Assembly: GCA_947503525.1 (NCBI GenBank)
Contig: CANNEA010000009.1
Location: 62,001 to 126,000 of the forward strand
DNA: 64,000 nucleotides
Source of the DNA: an uncultured Carboxylicivirga sp.
Lineage (GTDB): Bacteria; Bacteroidota; Bacteroidia; Bacteroidales; Marinilabiliaceae
Direction: 5' to 3'
The position numbers and the translations under genes were made by a program. Shown piece after piece: positions 16,292-25,704 of this stretch (the stretch's first letter is position 1; each line of letters starts with the position of its first letter). The notes beneath the pieces are model-generated. The model had not been told where the DNA came from, ran no database searches, and saw only the letters and a list, made by a program, of their open reading frames with translations.

Positions 16292-17455
16292 TTACAATAC
16301 GCCAAACAAATTAAGTAAGACAAATATATAGTGGGCTGAAACACCAGCTAATAAACCGCCAATCGCGTGTGCAGTTAAAGCCTTGGAGGTTAACTCTCTA
16401 AAATTTAATGTATCTAACATGGCTGTATGCGTACTTAAAAAACCACTCCAACACATGCCCATTGCTGTAAACACAGCTATTTCATTACCACCGACAATGC
16501 CTTGGGCAATAAATGCTTTAACCATAGATAATGCTGCTCCAACTGCTCCAAGAGAAGTTACTGGAAAAGCAATTAACTCCGGATTTTCAAAACCAAATAA
16601 AAACTCGAACAACCAGGACACCGAGCCGGCCAGTTTTGGTAGAATCGGTACTCCTTCATATGCTAATCCCTGATAACCAAGAGCAGCATCGGCGGGCTTA
16701 AAAGTAATTACCATTACTATTGTACTTATCACTAACACACCAGGAATAATAGCCAATCCCAGATTTACACCTGATTTACCTCCATCAAGCATGGCATTTA
16801 AAAAACGCTGAAAAGAACTTCCTTCCGACTTAAATGAAATTTGCTCTTCATCTCCATTGCCAACAAACTGTTTTTCCGCTGGAATTTTTCCTTTAATAAA
16901 CAATTGCATTAATCGGGTGGATACCACAGCTCCAATCACTGCTCCTGCTAATCCAATCATTGCTCCGGAGAAATAACCCAAGCCTGTCATAAAGGCCAGT
17001 ACAATCAGTCCCATTCCAAAGGCAGTGCCAAAATTGGTCAATGAAATTAATTCATGCGTCTTAAAATAGCGACTAAAATTCTTATCGTTCGAAAGGCTTA
17101 TAATTGCAGGATTATCTGAAAAGAAAGTCATTAAACCGGCCAAAGCACTTACTCCGGGCAGATTAAATAATGGACGCATCAAAGGTGCCAGAAGCACTTC
17201 CAGTAAACGTACTACTCCAAACTCTATCATTAAGCGACCTAAAGCACCGGTAAGTACCGTAATTCCCATAATGAAAAAAACCGTATTCATTAGTAAATCA
17301 TGGGCAGTACGCATAAGCGTATTGAGTAAATTGGTAACACCCATCACATGGCCCAGATAACCAAAAAATCCACCAAATGTTATTAAGAAAAACAAAGCTT
17401 CGTATCTTCGCTTTTCTAAATACCCTCTTTCTTTTAGTTTTTTTAATGCACTCAT
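16292..17455 (-). CDS. Gate-domain (nucleoside recognition) membrane protein, YjiH-like
   Basis: 387 aa with eight or more hydrophobic helices. The N-terminal half carries the Gate/nucleoside-recognition pattern (MNTVFFIMGITVLTGALGRL, then NLPGVSALAGLMTFFSDNPA), and a second similar block lies in the C-terminal half (FPVTSLGAVGAALSMVKAFI). The overall arrangement resembles YjiH-type proteins and the SpmA/SpmB group. Members are integral inner-membrane proteins thought to act in transport, but substrates are not established. It is monocistronic, facing the sigma operon tail to tail. Confidence 0.75.
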   Translation of the reverse strand: MSALKKLKERGYLEKRRYEALFFLITFGGFFGYLGHVMGVTNLLNTLMRTAHDLLMNTVFFIMGITVLTGALGRLMIEFGVVRLLEVLLAPLMRPLFNLPGVSALAGLMTFFSDNPAIISLSNDKNFSRYFKTHELISLTNFGTAFGMGLIVLAFMTGLGYFSGAMIGLAGAVIGAVVSTRLMQLFIKGKIPAEKQFVGNGDEEQISFKSEGSSFQRFLNAMLDGGKSGVNLGLAIIPGVLVISTIVMVITFKPADAALGYQGLAYEGVPILPKLAGSVSWLFEFLFGFENPELIAFPVTSLGAVGAALSMVKAFIAQGIVGGNEIAVFTAMGMCWSGFLSTHTAMLDTLNFRELTSKALTAHAIGGLLAGVSAHYIFVLLNLFGVL

Positions 17456-17616
17456 TTTTCACATATTTGAATGCTTCAAAATTAGAGAGAGAACAAAGGT
17501 GAAAACAAGACGAAAATCACCATTTAAAGATTTTTTTCATGAATTAAATCACTTCATTTCCTGACAAATGAACTGAACCAGAACATGGCCGTTTATTAAA
17601 AAAGATTTTTTTTGAA

Positions 17617-18186
17617 ATGCAGAACATAGAACCATTTACAAGGTGGGAGAAAATATACCAAACCAAGGAGGACAGCCGTTCTCCATATTACGGAGTATCA
17701 TATGATGAATTTATGTGTCGTAATTCCATTTATGACCATTACATTCATCCTAAATGGGACGAGTTTGGTTCATCCACCTTATATCTAAAAATATTATATG
17801 CCAATTATGATTTAGGCTTTGTTGTGATCGAACTTTTGGGAGAGTGGAACGATTGTTTGTATAATGATATAATGCACCTGAAACGCAACCTTATTGAAGA
17901 ATTGGAGGCCGAAGGCATTCAAAAATTTGTTCTTATCGGTGAGAATGTGCTCAACTTTCACTATTCAGATGATTCGTATTACGAAGATTGGTTTAATGAC
18001 ATTGAAGATGGCTGGATCATTGCCATTAACTTCAGGGAACATGTGCAGGCGGAGTTTGACAAGGTAAATTTAAACTATTACATCTTATATGGTGGAAAAC
18101 TATCGGCTGTGAAGTGGCGGGCCTTAAATCCCCTCCAGCTATTCGAAGCGCTGGATAAGTACGCCAATAATGTATTAAACCCTTAA
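17617..18186 (+). CDS. Protein of unknown function, Tyr/Trp-rich and acidic
   Basis: 189 aa from ATG at 17617. There is no signal peptide or membrane helix, so probably cytoplasmic. It is notably rich in Tyr, Trp, Asp and Asn (for example HYSDDSYYEDWFNDIEDGW). Length and composition are uniform throughout, and no domain was recognised. It precedes a sensor histidine kinase by 69 nt on the same strand, so co-transcription is possible. Confidence 0.6.
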   Translation: MQNIEPFTRWEKIYQTKEDSRSPYYGVSYDEFMCRNSIYDHYIHPKWDEFGSSTLYLKILYANYDLGFVVIELLGEWNDCLYNDIMHLKRNLIEELEAEGIQKFVLIGENVLNFHYSDDSYYEDWFNDIEDGWIIAINFREHVQAEFDKVNLNYYILYGGKLSAVKWRALNPLQLFEALDKYANNVLNP

Positions 18187-18255
18187 GTCTTAAATGAAAA
18201 TGTATAATCACTATATTTAAGTTTTTATAATCTACCGGTCTTTATTGAATAAAGT

Positions 18256-19977
18256 ATGCTAAACAAAATTCGAAACCTGAGAATACGCTTTAAGATTGCG
18301 CTTTTACTAAACACCTTTGCGCTAATCATTATCACTCTGGTTTCTGTTGTTTTGGCCCAACAATTTAAGAGTGCCCTTAAAGAACGAATTCTTCTCCAGC
18401 TATCCTCCATAAGGCATTTAAAAACGATTCAAATTGAAAAAGTCCTCAATAATCACATGCATGAAATCAAAACCATGCTCACGCATATTGAAGACAGTGC
18501 TTATTTGGATGCTTTAGCGGCGGATCAACTCATCCACATAGATTCTATTGTTGTAAATTATGAAATGCTTGAAGAAGGTCAGCTACCAGATTCTATTCGA
18601 ATTGATGACATTAGCCCACTTATAAATGATGGTCAAATTCATTTAGCTTACCATATTCCATACGACCAACTTATTTACACCTTCTACTCTACCCCTCGTG
18701 CCATTCAGGATATTTTATTCGAACGAACAGGCATGGGACAAACTGGTGAAACATACATAATCGGTAATGATGGCTTTTTACGCAGTCAATCGCGTTTTTG
18801 GCCGGATTCCATTCCTACCATTATTAATAGCCAAACAGAAGCATTTCAAACGACGACTTCAAATGAACAGGGAATGATTCAGCATTTGGATTACAGACAA
18901 GTTGAAGTTTTTAGCGCCTTTGCCAGCTTTCAATATTTCGGACTGGAATGGCTTATTCTTTCTGAAATTGATGTTGAAGAAGCGCTTTTGCCTCTTCAGG
19001 ATATGGAACATCGCATATACCTGATAGCAGCAATAATCGGCATTGCTATCTTTTTAATTTCCATTTCGCTTTCCTGGCTGATTGTTAAACCAGTTATTAA
19101 AGTACAAAAAGCCTTAACCCTTATTTCAAAAGGAGAAACACCTACCATACCTGAATATCACTCTAAAGATGAGATTGGAGTACTCTTTAATACTTTAGCC
19201 TCATATATTAAAACAGCTGAAGAAATCAGGGAATTTGCCAATCACATTGCTGACGGTAATTTGAATAAAACTATGGTCATGCGTAGTGAGAACGACAGAC
19301 TTGTGCGCAGCCTTAATAACATGAGATCGCAATTAACGGAGATTCAGGAACGAGAACGGCAGCTGCAGATAAAAAGCCAGCGCTTGCTTATGGCGGGAGA
19401 AGAAAAAGAACGCAGCCGTTTAAGTAAAGAACTTCATGATAGCATAGGTCCTCTACTGACCAACCTTAAGCTTATGCTTACTCAAAAAGATGTTGATAGT
19501 GCAATAATTGAGGAACGTGTTCAATTAATCATTGAAGAAGTACGCAAGATTTCAGTTAATCTTATGCCCTCTGTCCTCAAAGATTTTGGCCTCATTGCCG
19601 CTGTACAAAGCTTTGTTAAACAACTTCCAGAATCGGACCAATATAAGGTTTTGTTTTTATCGGATACAGAAGAAGGTGTGAAATTACCTTTGGACCTTTC
19701 TCTTAATGCCTTTCGCATTATTCAGGAAGCAGTGAACAACGCTATGAAACATTCCAAAGCAACTGAGATAAAACTATCAATTACTGAATTTATAAATCAG
19801 GTAAACATATATATTGCCGATAATGGCCTTGGTTTCGACATCAATCAGGTGGAGCTCGGCAACGGACTCGTGAATATTAAGGAACGCGTAAATATGTTTG
19901 ATGGCCATCTGGAGATAAATTCAGATAAAGGCGGTACTATTATTGAAGTTGAATTTAAGACTAAAGTGACAGCATGA
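18256..19977 (+). CDS. Membrane sensor histidine kinase (HisKA_3 / NarL-partner type)
   Basis: 573 aa. A first TM helix lies at about 12-35 and a second at about 253-277. Between them is a Cache-like periplasmic sensor domain (GMGQTGETYIIGNDGFLRSQ), followed by a HAMP linker, a coiled coil and the kinase core. The phospho-acceptor is His394 in KELHDSIGP, and the ATPase domain shows NAMKHSKAT (N-box), DNGLGFD and GNGLVNIKERV (G-boxes). Cache sensors usually bind small molecules. The stop overlaps the response-regulator start by 4 nt (ATGA), so the two form a translationally coupled pair. The ligand is unknown. Confidence 0.93.
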   Translation: MLNKIRNLRIRFKIALLLNTFALIIITLVSVVLAQQFKSALKERILLQLSSIRHLKTIQIEKVLNNHMHEIKTMLTHIEDSAYLDALAADQLIHIDSIVVNYEMLEEGQLPDSIRIDDISPLINDGQIHLAYHIPYDQLIYTFYSTPRAIQDILFERTGMGQTGETYIIGNDGFLRSQSRFWPDSIPTIINSQTEAFQTTTSNEQGMIQHLDYRQVEVFSAFASFQYFGLEWLILSEIDVEEALLPLQDMEHRIYLIAAIIGIAIFLISISLSWLIVKPVIKVQKALTLISKGETPTIPEYHSKDEIGVLFNTLASYIKTAEEIREFANHIADGNLNKTMVMRSENDRLVRSLNNMRSQLTEIQERERQLQIKSQRLLMAGEEKERSRLSKELHDSIGPLLTNLKLMLTQKDVDSAIIEERVQLIIEEVRKISVNLMPSVLKDFGLIAAVQSFVKQLPESDQYKVLFLSDTEEGVKLPLDLSLNAFRIIQEAVNNAMKHSKATEIKLSITEFINQVNIYIADNGLGFDINQVELGNGLVNIKERVNMFDGHLEINSDKGGTIIEVEFKTKVTA

Positions 19978-20594
19978 TAAGGATAAGCATTACAGACGAT
20001 CATGAATTATTTAGAAGCGGTATAGCCATGCTTCTCGAAAAATCAGATGATATCAGCATTGTACATCAGTCTTCTTCGGCTGAACAATTGATTGATCACC
20101 TTAAAGAAGCTCCTGTCGACATTTCTCTGATTGATATTTCCATGGGTGAAACCAATGGTTTGGATGCCCTTAAATTAATTAAAAAAGCTGCTCCTGAAGT
20201 TCGGTGTATTATCCTAACTATGCACAATGAAGGCCAGTATGTTGTACAAGCCATACGAAATGGAGCATGGGGCTATCTGCTAAAAGATTGTGATGCACCG
20301 GAACTAATCACTGCCATTACTAAAGTATATAATGGAAAGAAATACTTTAACAGTGATGTCTCGGATTTAATGATTGAAGGCGTAAGCTCGGAAAGCAACA
20401 TCCAGAATCTTTCCAAAAGAGAAAAGGAAGTTTTGCAACATGTTGCGAAAGGCTTACGAACTAAAGAAATTGCAGAGCAATTAATAGTCAGTACCCGAAC
20501 AATTGAAACCCATCGAAGTAATATCCTTAAGAAGTTAAATGTGCAAAATACGGCTGAACTTATTAGCAAAGCCACTCAGTTAGGACTGCTATAA
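19974..20594 (+). CDS. LuxR/NarL-type response regulator
   Basis: 206 aa. The receiver domain (1-120) has the acidic pair Asp8/Asp9, the phospho-acceptor Asp54 (SLIDISMG) and the conserved Lys in LLKDCDAP. A LuxR-type HTH occupies about 140-206 (LSKREKEVLQHVAKGLRTKE, then TIETHRSNILKKLNV). It is the cognate partner of the kinase whose gene overlaps by 4 nt. It would bind DNA as a dimer when phosphorylated; targets cannot be read from this window, though the next gene (20771) is a candidate by proximity. Confidence 0.95.
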   Translation: MIRISITDDHELFRSGIAMLLEKSDDISIVHQSSSAEQLIDHLKEAPVDISLIDISMGETNGLDALKLIKKAAPEVRCIILTMHNEGQYVVQAIRNGAWGYLLKDCDAPELITAITKVYNGKKYFNSDVSDLMIEGVSSESNIQNLSKREKEVLQHVAKGLRTKEIAEQLIVSTRTIETHRSNILKKLNVQNTAELISKATQLGLL

Positions 20595-20770
20595 GCCACT
20601 ATTCATATAATCTAAAATACTGGTTATTAGTTCATATCTACAATAACTCAGTATAAATACGGATACTTGCATATGCGGTAATTGGTATAAAAAAATACCA
20701 TTAAAACGGAATTGCCGACCATGTATAGAAACTCTACTTTTACATCATAAACCAATAAACAAAAGTAGTG

Positions 20771-21160
20771 ATGAGAAGTATCTTAATTATCGTGTTAGTA
20801 GCAATCTCCACCTTTTCCTTTGCTCAAACACAAAAAAAGACATATGGTCCAAAAGCTAAAAACCAGCGAATTTGGATTAATAAATCTAATAAAAGCGAGT
20901 TGCAGACAAATGACAACGAGAAAGTCACTGGTGGGAAAGCCAAAAACAACCAGGTATGGGCGAAAAACTACAATGCTTCTGAAACAACTAAGGTGACCAA
21001 CGACGAAGATAAGATGGCTTTAAAAGGTCCTGAAGCCAAAAACTACAAACCGTATCAAAATAAAAAACAAGTTAATACGGATAGTATACCTGATACGAAC
21101 CTGGTTCAATCGAAGGATAAAAAAACTGAAAGTACAAACAACAATACTTTAGACGAATAG
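20771..21160 (+). CDS. Small exported protein with three G-x-x-AKN repeats
   Basis: 129 aa from ATG at 20771; an adjacent GTG at 20768 is the alternative. A signal peptide (MRSILIIVLVAISTFSFAQT) is followed by a Lys/Asn/Gln-rich mature chain. Three related repeats can be seen: YGPKAKNQRIWINK, GGKAKNNQVWAKNY and KGPEAKNYKPYQNK. There are no cysteines and no hydrophobic core segments, so it is probably disordered or nucleic-acid/glycan-binding in the periplasm. It stands alone, between the two-component system and a strong terminator. The family is unknown. Confidence 0.6.
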   Translation: MRSILIIVLVAISTFSFAQTQKKTYGPKAKNQRIWINKSNKSELQTNDNEKVTGGKAKNNQVWAKNYNASETTKVTNDEDKMALKGPEAKNYKPYQNKKQVNTDSIPDTNLVQSKDKKTESTNNNTLDE

Positions 21161-21164
21161 GAAA

Positions 21165-21187
21165 AGGGCCTCAAGGCCCTTTTTTTA
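21165..21187 (+). terminator. Intrinsic terminator after the repeat protein gene
   Basis: Stem AGGGCC / GGCCCT with a TCAA loop, followed by seven T. Confidence 0.85.
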
Positions 21188-21189
21188 TG

Positions 21190-21289
21190 TCCAAAAAAAG
21201 ACATAAAAAAAGCCTGTCTTTGGGAGACAGGCGAGAAACATTCTAAGAAAAAAATTCTAACCTAAACCTCACACACATCCGAATGTTTC
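21190..21289. other. Series of further hairpins in the 21161-21483 gap
   Basis: After the terminator come three more stems: ATGTC/GACAT (about 21187-21204), GCCTGTCT/AGACAGGC (21212-21232), and a perfect 9-bp pair GAAACATTC (21235-21243) / GAATGTTTC (21281-21289). The U-tract of the second would be on the minus strand, although no minus-strand gene is nearby. Apart from the promoter element near 21460, the rest of the gap shows nothing recognisable. Confidence 0.5.
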
Positions 21290-21459
21290 TATATTTGGGG
21301 ACCAGGAGAGCCGGTTTTTTAATTACAAAATCAAAATTAAGCCCTTATTAAGGCGATGTCAATAGCAAAGACAAAAAAAATCGCATTTATTTGTCTTTTT
21401 TTTCTTAATTCCTTCTCAACGATACTATTACAATTCCCCATTCCACAAGGTTTTTTTAT

Positions 21460-21467
21460 TATTTTTG
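21460..21467 (+). promoter_or_regulatory. Bacteroidota-type -7 element (TANNTTTG) upstream of mutS2
   Basis: TATTTTTG matches the -7 consensus of the Bacteroidota primary sigma factor. It lies 16 nt before the GTG at 21484, giving a very short leader. No good -33 TTTG is visible. Confidence 0.4.
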
Positions 21468-21483
21468 CAAAAAATAATTGATA

Positions 21484-23976
21484 GTGATATACCCTGATAA
21501 TTTCGAAGAGAAGATAAAGTTTACCCGAATTCGTGAGTTAATAAAAGGCAACTGCATGAGTACATTGGGCAAAGAGGCGGTTGACGAGATGCAATTCAGC
21601 ACTAATTATGATGAAACCGTATTAGCTCAACTTCAAACATTTGAATTTCGAAAGGTATGTCTTGAGGAAGAAAACTTTCCACTTAGCTATTTTATAGATG
21701 TTCGTGAACCACTGGTACGTATACGCACGGAAGGCCGGTTTATGGAAGAATCAGAGTTATTTGATCTGAAGCGCTCCTTAACTACAATTAATGACATTTG
21801 TCGATTCTTTAGTAAAAAGGAGGAAGAAGACTATCCCAAACTAAAAGATTTAGTATCCGAAGTAGCTGTTTTCCCTTTCTTATTGGATAAGATTGAGCAT
21901 CTGTTGAACAAGTTTGGCAAACTAAAAGACAATGCTTCACCTGAGTTGGCCAGAATCAGACGTGAAATTATATCAAAGCAAAATAGTATTTCGCGCAAGC
22001 TTCAATCTATTCTAAAAAGGGCCAAGCAAGATGGACTTGTTGATTCAGATATCAGTGTTTCGATACGTGACGGTAGATCAGTAATTCCGGTAGCCTCTGC
22101 TAACAAACGAAAAATACGTGGTATAGTACAAGATGAGTCGGCAACAGGCAAGACCTCATTTATTGAACCAACTGAAGTAGTGGAAATCAATAACGAGGTG
22201 AGGGAATTGGAATATGCCGAGCGACGAGAAGTCGTGCGTATTTTAGTTGAAACGGCCAATCAAATAAGACCTTATATCGATGAGTTATTAGAATCGTATA
22301 GGTTCATGGGTACCATTGATTTTATCAGAGCTAAAGCCCGATTTGCTTTAACTATTAATGCTACATTGACAGAGTACCATGATAATCAGAACATGTTATG
22401 GAAGCAATGCAGTCATCCTCTGCTCTATTTGCAACACAAAGAGGCCAATAAAGAAATTGTTCCACTGGATTTAGAGTTACAATCTCCTAAACAGCGTTTA
22501 TTGCTTATTTCAGGTCCAAATGCCGGAGGTAAATCGGTATGCCTGCAAACCGTTGGTTTGGTTCAATATATGTTTCAATGTGGTTGTTTGGTTCCAATGC
22601 ACGAGAGCTCAAAAATGGGCTTTTTTAAGGATATATTTATTGACATAGGCGATGAACAGTCCATTGAAAATGATTTAAGTACCTATAGCTCTCACCTATT
22701 TAACATGAAACATTTCTTACGACACAGTAAGAAGAAAACACTTATATTAATCGATGAGTTTGGTACTGGTACTGAGCCCATGTTAGGAGGATCAATTGCA
22801 GAAAGCGTATTGGAACAACTTAATAAGCAAGAAGTTTTTGGTGTTATCACTACCCATTACACCAACCTTAAGCACATGGCTTCTATGACTGAAGGAATTG
22901 AAAATGGCGCTATGCTTTTTGATACCGGTCGCATCATGCCATTATACAAACTTCAAATAGCTCAGCCTGGCTCTTCATTTGCCTTTGAAATTGCTCGTAA
23001 AATTGGTTTACCTGAAAATATATTGGCCAGTGCCAAAGAAAAAATTGGTCAGGAAAATGTTGACTACGATAAAAACCTTCGTGAAATAGTTCGTGATAAG
23101 AGGTATTGGGAGCAAAAACGAAATACCATCCGTATCAACGAGAAAAAATTGGCCGATGTTTTGGAGCGCTATCAACTGGAATTGCAAAACATTAAGAAGG
23201 AACGTAAAGAGGTTCTTGATTCTGCTAAAAACGAAGCCGAAACACTTCTCTCAAGTGCCAACAAAGAGATCGAAAAAACCATCCGTACAATCAAAGAAAC
23301 GCAAGCCGAAAAGGAAAAAACTAAAATTGCGCGTAAAAAACTGGATGTTTTCAAAGAGGTAGCCATTGATGATAAAAAGAATGACGAACAAATTGATAAG
23401 AAAATTCGTCAGATAAAAGAGCGAGAGAAACGAAAGGCCAATAAGAAAGAAAAGCAACCAGACTCCAAGGCAAGCAAACCTGTAGTAACAAAAATAAAAA
23501 AGGAAACTCCTATTGAAAAAGGAGATACAGTTAAGCTTGAAGGTCAATCATTACCAGGAGAAGTGTTATCCACAAATGGTAAGGAAGCAACGGTAGCCTT
23601 TGGTAATATCCAGACCAAGGTTAAAGTAAATCGATTAAAAAAGGTGAATCCCCAAGGAGGTAAAAAAGTAAAAGCCCAGACCATTCATACCGTTTCAAAT
23701 ACTGCTGAAAAAATCAGAGAACGTAAACTTACTTTTAAACCTGATATTGACCTGAGGGGACAAAGAGCTGAAGAAGCCATTGTGAAAGCTATAAATTTTA
23801 TCGATGAAGCTGTTATGTGCGAAGCATCAGAAGTAAGAATTCTTCATGGAAAAGGAAATGGTATTTTACGTCTAATGATACGCGAACAGTTAGCAACAAT
23901 TCCTTTTGTCAGGAAATTCCGCGATGCCCACGTTCAGGATGGAGGAAGCGGTATAACAATAGTAGAATTGGAATAA
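21484..23976 (+). CDS. mutS2: Endonuclease MutS2
   Basis: 830 aa from GTG at 21484, chosen because it gives the IYPDNFE start typical of Bacteroidota MutS2; a TTG at 21478 would add two residues and the next ATG is far inside the domain. A MutS core and lever region come first, then the ATPase with Walker A GPNAGGKS (344-351) and Walker B LILIDEFGTG, a long coiled coil (about 520-640), a Lys-rich linker and a C-terminal Smr nuclease domain (DLRGQRAEEA, then RILHGKGNGILR). MutS2 acts on branched DNA and, in some bacteria, on collided ribosomes; it does not do mismatch repair. Confidence 0.95.
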   Translation: MIYPDNFEEKIKFTRIRELIKGNCMSTLGKEAVDEMQFSTNYDETVLAQLQTFEFRKVCLEEENFPLSYFIDVREPLVRIRTEGRFMEESELFDLKRSLTTINDICRFFSKKEEEDYPKLKDLVSEVAVFPFLLDKIEHLLNKFGKLKDNASPELARIRREIISKQNSISRKLQSILKRAKQDGLVDSDISVSIRDGRSVIPVASANKRKIRGIVQDESATGKTSFIEPTEVVEINNEVRELEYAERREVVRILVETANQIRPYIDELLESYRFMGTIDFIRAKARFALTINATLTEYHDNQNMLWKQCSHPLLYLQHKEANKEIVPLDLELQSPKQRLLLISGPNAGGKSVCLQTVGLVQYMFQCGCLVPMHESSKMGFFKDIFIDIGDEQSIENDLSTYSSHLFNMKHFLRHSKKKTLILIDEFGTGTEPMLGGSIAESVLEQLNKQEVFGVITTHYTNLKHMASMTEGIENGAMLFDTGRIMPLYKLQIAQPGSSFAFEIARKIGLPENILASAKEKIGQENVDYDKNLREIVRDKRYWEQKRNTIRINEKKLADVLERYQLELQNIKKERKEVLDSAKNEAETLLSSANKEIEKTIRTIKETQAEKEKTKIARKKLDVFKEVAIDDKKNDEQIDKKIRQIKEREKRKANKKEKQPDSKASKPVVTKIKKETPIEKGDTVKLEGQSLPGEVLSTNGKEATVAFGNIQTKVKVNRLKKVNPQGGKKVKAQTIHTVSNTAEKIRERKLTFKPDIDLRGQRAEEAIVKAINFIDEAVMCEASEVRILHGKGNGILRLMIREQLATIPFVRKFRDAHVQDGGSGITIVELE

Positions 23977-23996
23977 TCCTTTATATTGAATTAATT

Positions 23997-24038
23997 AAAA
24001 AGCTTGTAGAACTGTTTGGTGCTACAAGCTTTTTTTTA
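23997..24038 (+). terminator. Intrinsic terminator after mutS2
   Basis: Stem AAAAGCTTGTAG / CTACAAGCTTTT around a 12-nt loop, followed by T8. Confidence 0.8.
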
Positions 24039-24068
24039 TTACTTCAAGTCAGTTTAAATCCAACAACA

Positions 24069-25133
24069 ATGAATAAATACCTCCTTATTTTTGTCCTGTT
24101 TGGCCTTTTCGCAGTGGCCAATGCACAGCTTGACGAAACCGTGCAACTCATCAAAAACAACGATAATAACCTACAGCATCGACTCGATCGTTTGGAAAAA
24201 TTGGTTGATGATTTGCTGTGGCATGAGCGTCTTGGAGATATAGCTCATGTTGATAAAGTATATATGTATGGTCCTCCAAAATGGAAGGAACAAAATCCAA
24301 CTGCACTTGGTGCTGGTAATCCTGTTAAATTTTGGTCCTATCTGTTTTTTCCAAAAGATATTGACACCAGCAAAAAGTATCCTTTAATCGTACTTCCTCA
24401 TGGTGGAGTGCATGCTGATTTTACAACTTATTATACACATATCGTTCGGGAATTGGTATCGCAGGGCTATATAGTGGTAGCGGCTGAATACAGAGGCAGT
24501 ACAGGTTACGGAAAGAGTCATTATAAAAAAATTGATTATGGTGGATTGGAAGTAGAAGATGTGTTTGCCAGCAAAAATTACATGCTGGAAAACTATCATT
24601 TTATCGACTCTAAACGTGTGGGAATAATGGGCTGGAGTCACGGTGGACTTATTACCCTGTTTAATATTTTTAATCATCCCAAAGATTTTGCTGTGGCGTA
24701 CGCAGGCGTTCCTGTTAGTGATTTAGTTTCGCGTATGGGCTATTACGAGGATGATTATCGTGAATTGTATGAAGCGGATTATCACATTGGGCAATCAGCT
24801 CATGAGAATGTGGAAGAATACCGCAGGCGTTCCCCTGCCTGGAATACCGATAAGTTTCAGAATACACCATTATTGATCCATACCAATACCATTGATAATG
24901 ATGTACATGTTCTTGAGGTTGAACATTTGATCAAGTCCTTGAAAGCTGACAGAAAAGAGTTTGAATATAAAGTTTATGAAGATGTTCCGGGTGGACATTC
25001 ATTTGATCGCATGGACACCAAAATTGCCAAAGAGATCAGAGTGAAAATATATAAGCATCTAAGCAAATATTTAAAACCCTCTAAACCAATCAACACGCTC
25101 CAAGACATACAAAAGGCAGGCTATAAATTTTAA
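24069..25133 (+). CDS. Exported S9-family alpha/beta hydrolase (prolyl oligopeptidase-like)
   Basis: 354 aa from ATG at 24069; longer in-frame starts would run into mutS2 and have no signal sequence. The signal peptide ends VANAQ. An alpha/beta-hydrolase core follows: HGGVHAD oxyanion region, nucleophile Ser190 in GWSHGG, and a C-terminal His in VPGGHSFDR. There is no beta-propeller, so it is the catalytic domain alone, shorter than typical prolyl oligopeptidases. It is likely a periplasmic peptidase or esterase with unknown substrate. Confidence 0.85.
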   Translation: MNKYLLIFVLFGLFAVANAQLDETVQLIKNNDNNLQHRLDRLEKLVDDLLWHERLGDIAHVDKVYMYGPPKWKEQNPTALGAGNPVKFWSYLFFPKDIDTSKKYPLIVLPHGGVHADFTTYYTHIVRELVSQGYIVVAAEYRGSTGYGKSHYKKIDYGGLEVEDVFASKNYMLENYHFIDSKRVGIMGWSHGGLITLFNIFNHPKDFAVAYAGVPVSDLVSRMGYYEDDYRELYEADYHIGQSAHENVEEYRRRSPAWNTDKFQNTPLLIHTNTIDNDVHVLEVEHLIKSLKADRKEFEYKVYEDVPGGHSFDRMDTKIAKEIRVKIYKHLSKYLKPSKPINTLQDIQKAGYKF

Positions 25134-25201
25134 TTATTAACTAAAAACAATAAGCTTTTTTCTTTGATAAAAGCAAAATCAGAAGTATTTTAAAGCTATT
25201 A

Positions 25202-25234
25202 AGAAACCGGGAATAACAAATAGTTATGGTTTCT
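25202..25234 (+). terminator. Possible terminator hairpin downstream of the S9 hydrolase
   Basis: AGAAACC / GGTTTCT plus an inner ATAAC / GTTAT stem with an asymmetric GGGA bulge; only a weak T-rich tail follows. The rest of 25134-25316 shows nothing. Confidence 0.35.
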
Positions 25235-25316
25235 AAATTTTAGTAATATTGTTTTATTTAATCATACTCTAAACTCAAATAGTTCATCTCATTTTTAACT
25301 CTTAAATTGAATGATT

Positions 25317-25691
25317 ATGAGCAATAAACCAAGAGTAATTAAGGATTACAAGAAACTGGATGAGGATATTCAGGAGCAAATAAAACTGGCCTATCCTTAT
25401 GGCTTTAGCGAAAGTCTTATCACTTTCTCCTATAAAGATGGCTTAATGATTAGTGCACTTCCTTTCGAAACCGATGACAGGTATTATCTGGTTAAGATGA
25501 GTGTTGTCGAAGCCGAACAACTTATTAAAGAAGATGTAGACTACGACGACGACGGCACCCTTAAAAGCAGTGCTAAAGAAGGCTATACGCAAAAACACGC
25601 CGATGCTGATTATTTAAAAGAAGCCATTGCAGAGGAAGAAGAAGACGAACGAAAAAGCAATTTAAGGGAGATGGAGGCAGAGGAAGATTAA
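25317..25691 (+). CDS. Conserved acidic protein of unknown function
   Basis: 124 aa from ATG at 25317; an ATG at 25311 in the same frame would add two residues. There is no signal sequence or membrane helix. The N-terminal half is ordered (YKKLDEDIQEQIKLAYPYGF, LISALPFETDDRYYLVKMSV). The C-terminal third is strongly acidic (VDYDDDGTL, then a Glu-rich EEEEDERKSN stretch), so probably disordered. I recall small Bacteroidota proteins of this type with unknown function. It stands alone. Confidence 0.6.
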   Translation: MSNKPRVIKDYKKLDEDIQEQIKLAYPYGFSESLITFSYKDGLMISALPFETDDRYYLVKMSVVEAEQLIKEDVDYDDDGTLKSSAKEGYTQKHADADYLKEAIAEEEEDERKSNLREMEAEED

Positions 25692-25704
25692 CTCCTCTGC
25701 AATA

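Noticed and set aside
22002-22259. Antisense gene inside mutS2
   Set aside because: Ser/Arg-rich translation with no start context; it mirrors the codon pattern of the sense gene.
23817-24068. Longer start of the S9 hydrolase overlapping mutS2
   Set aside because: The extension is hydrophilic, would cross the mutS2 terminator, and displaces the clear signal peptide at 24069.
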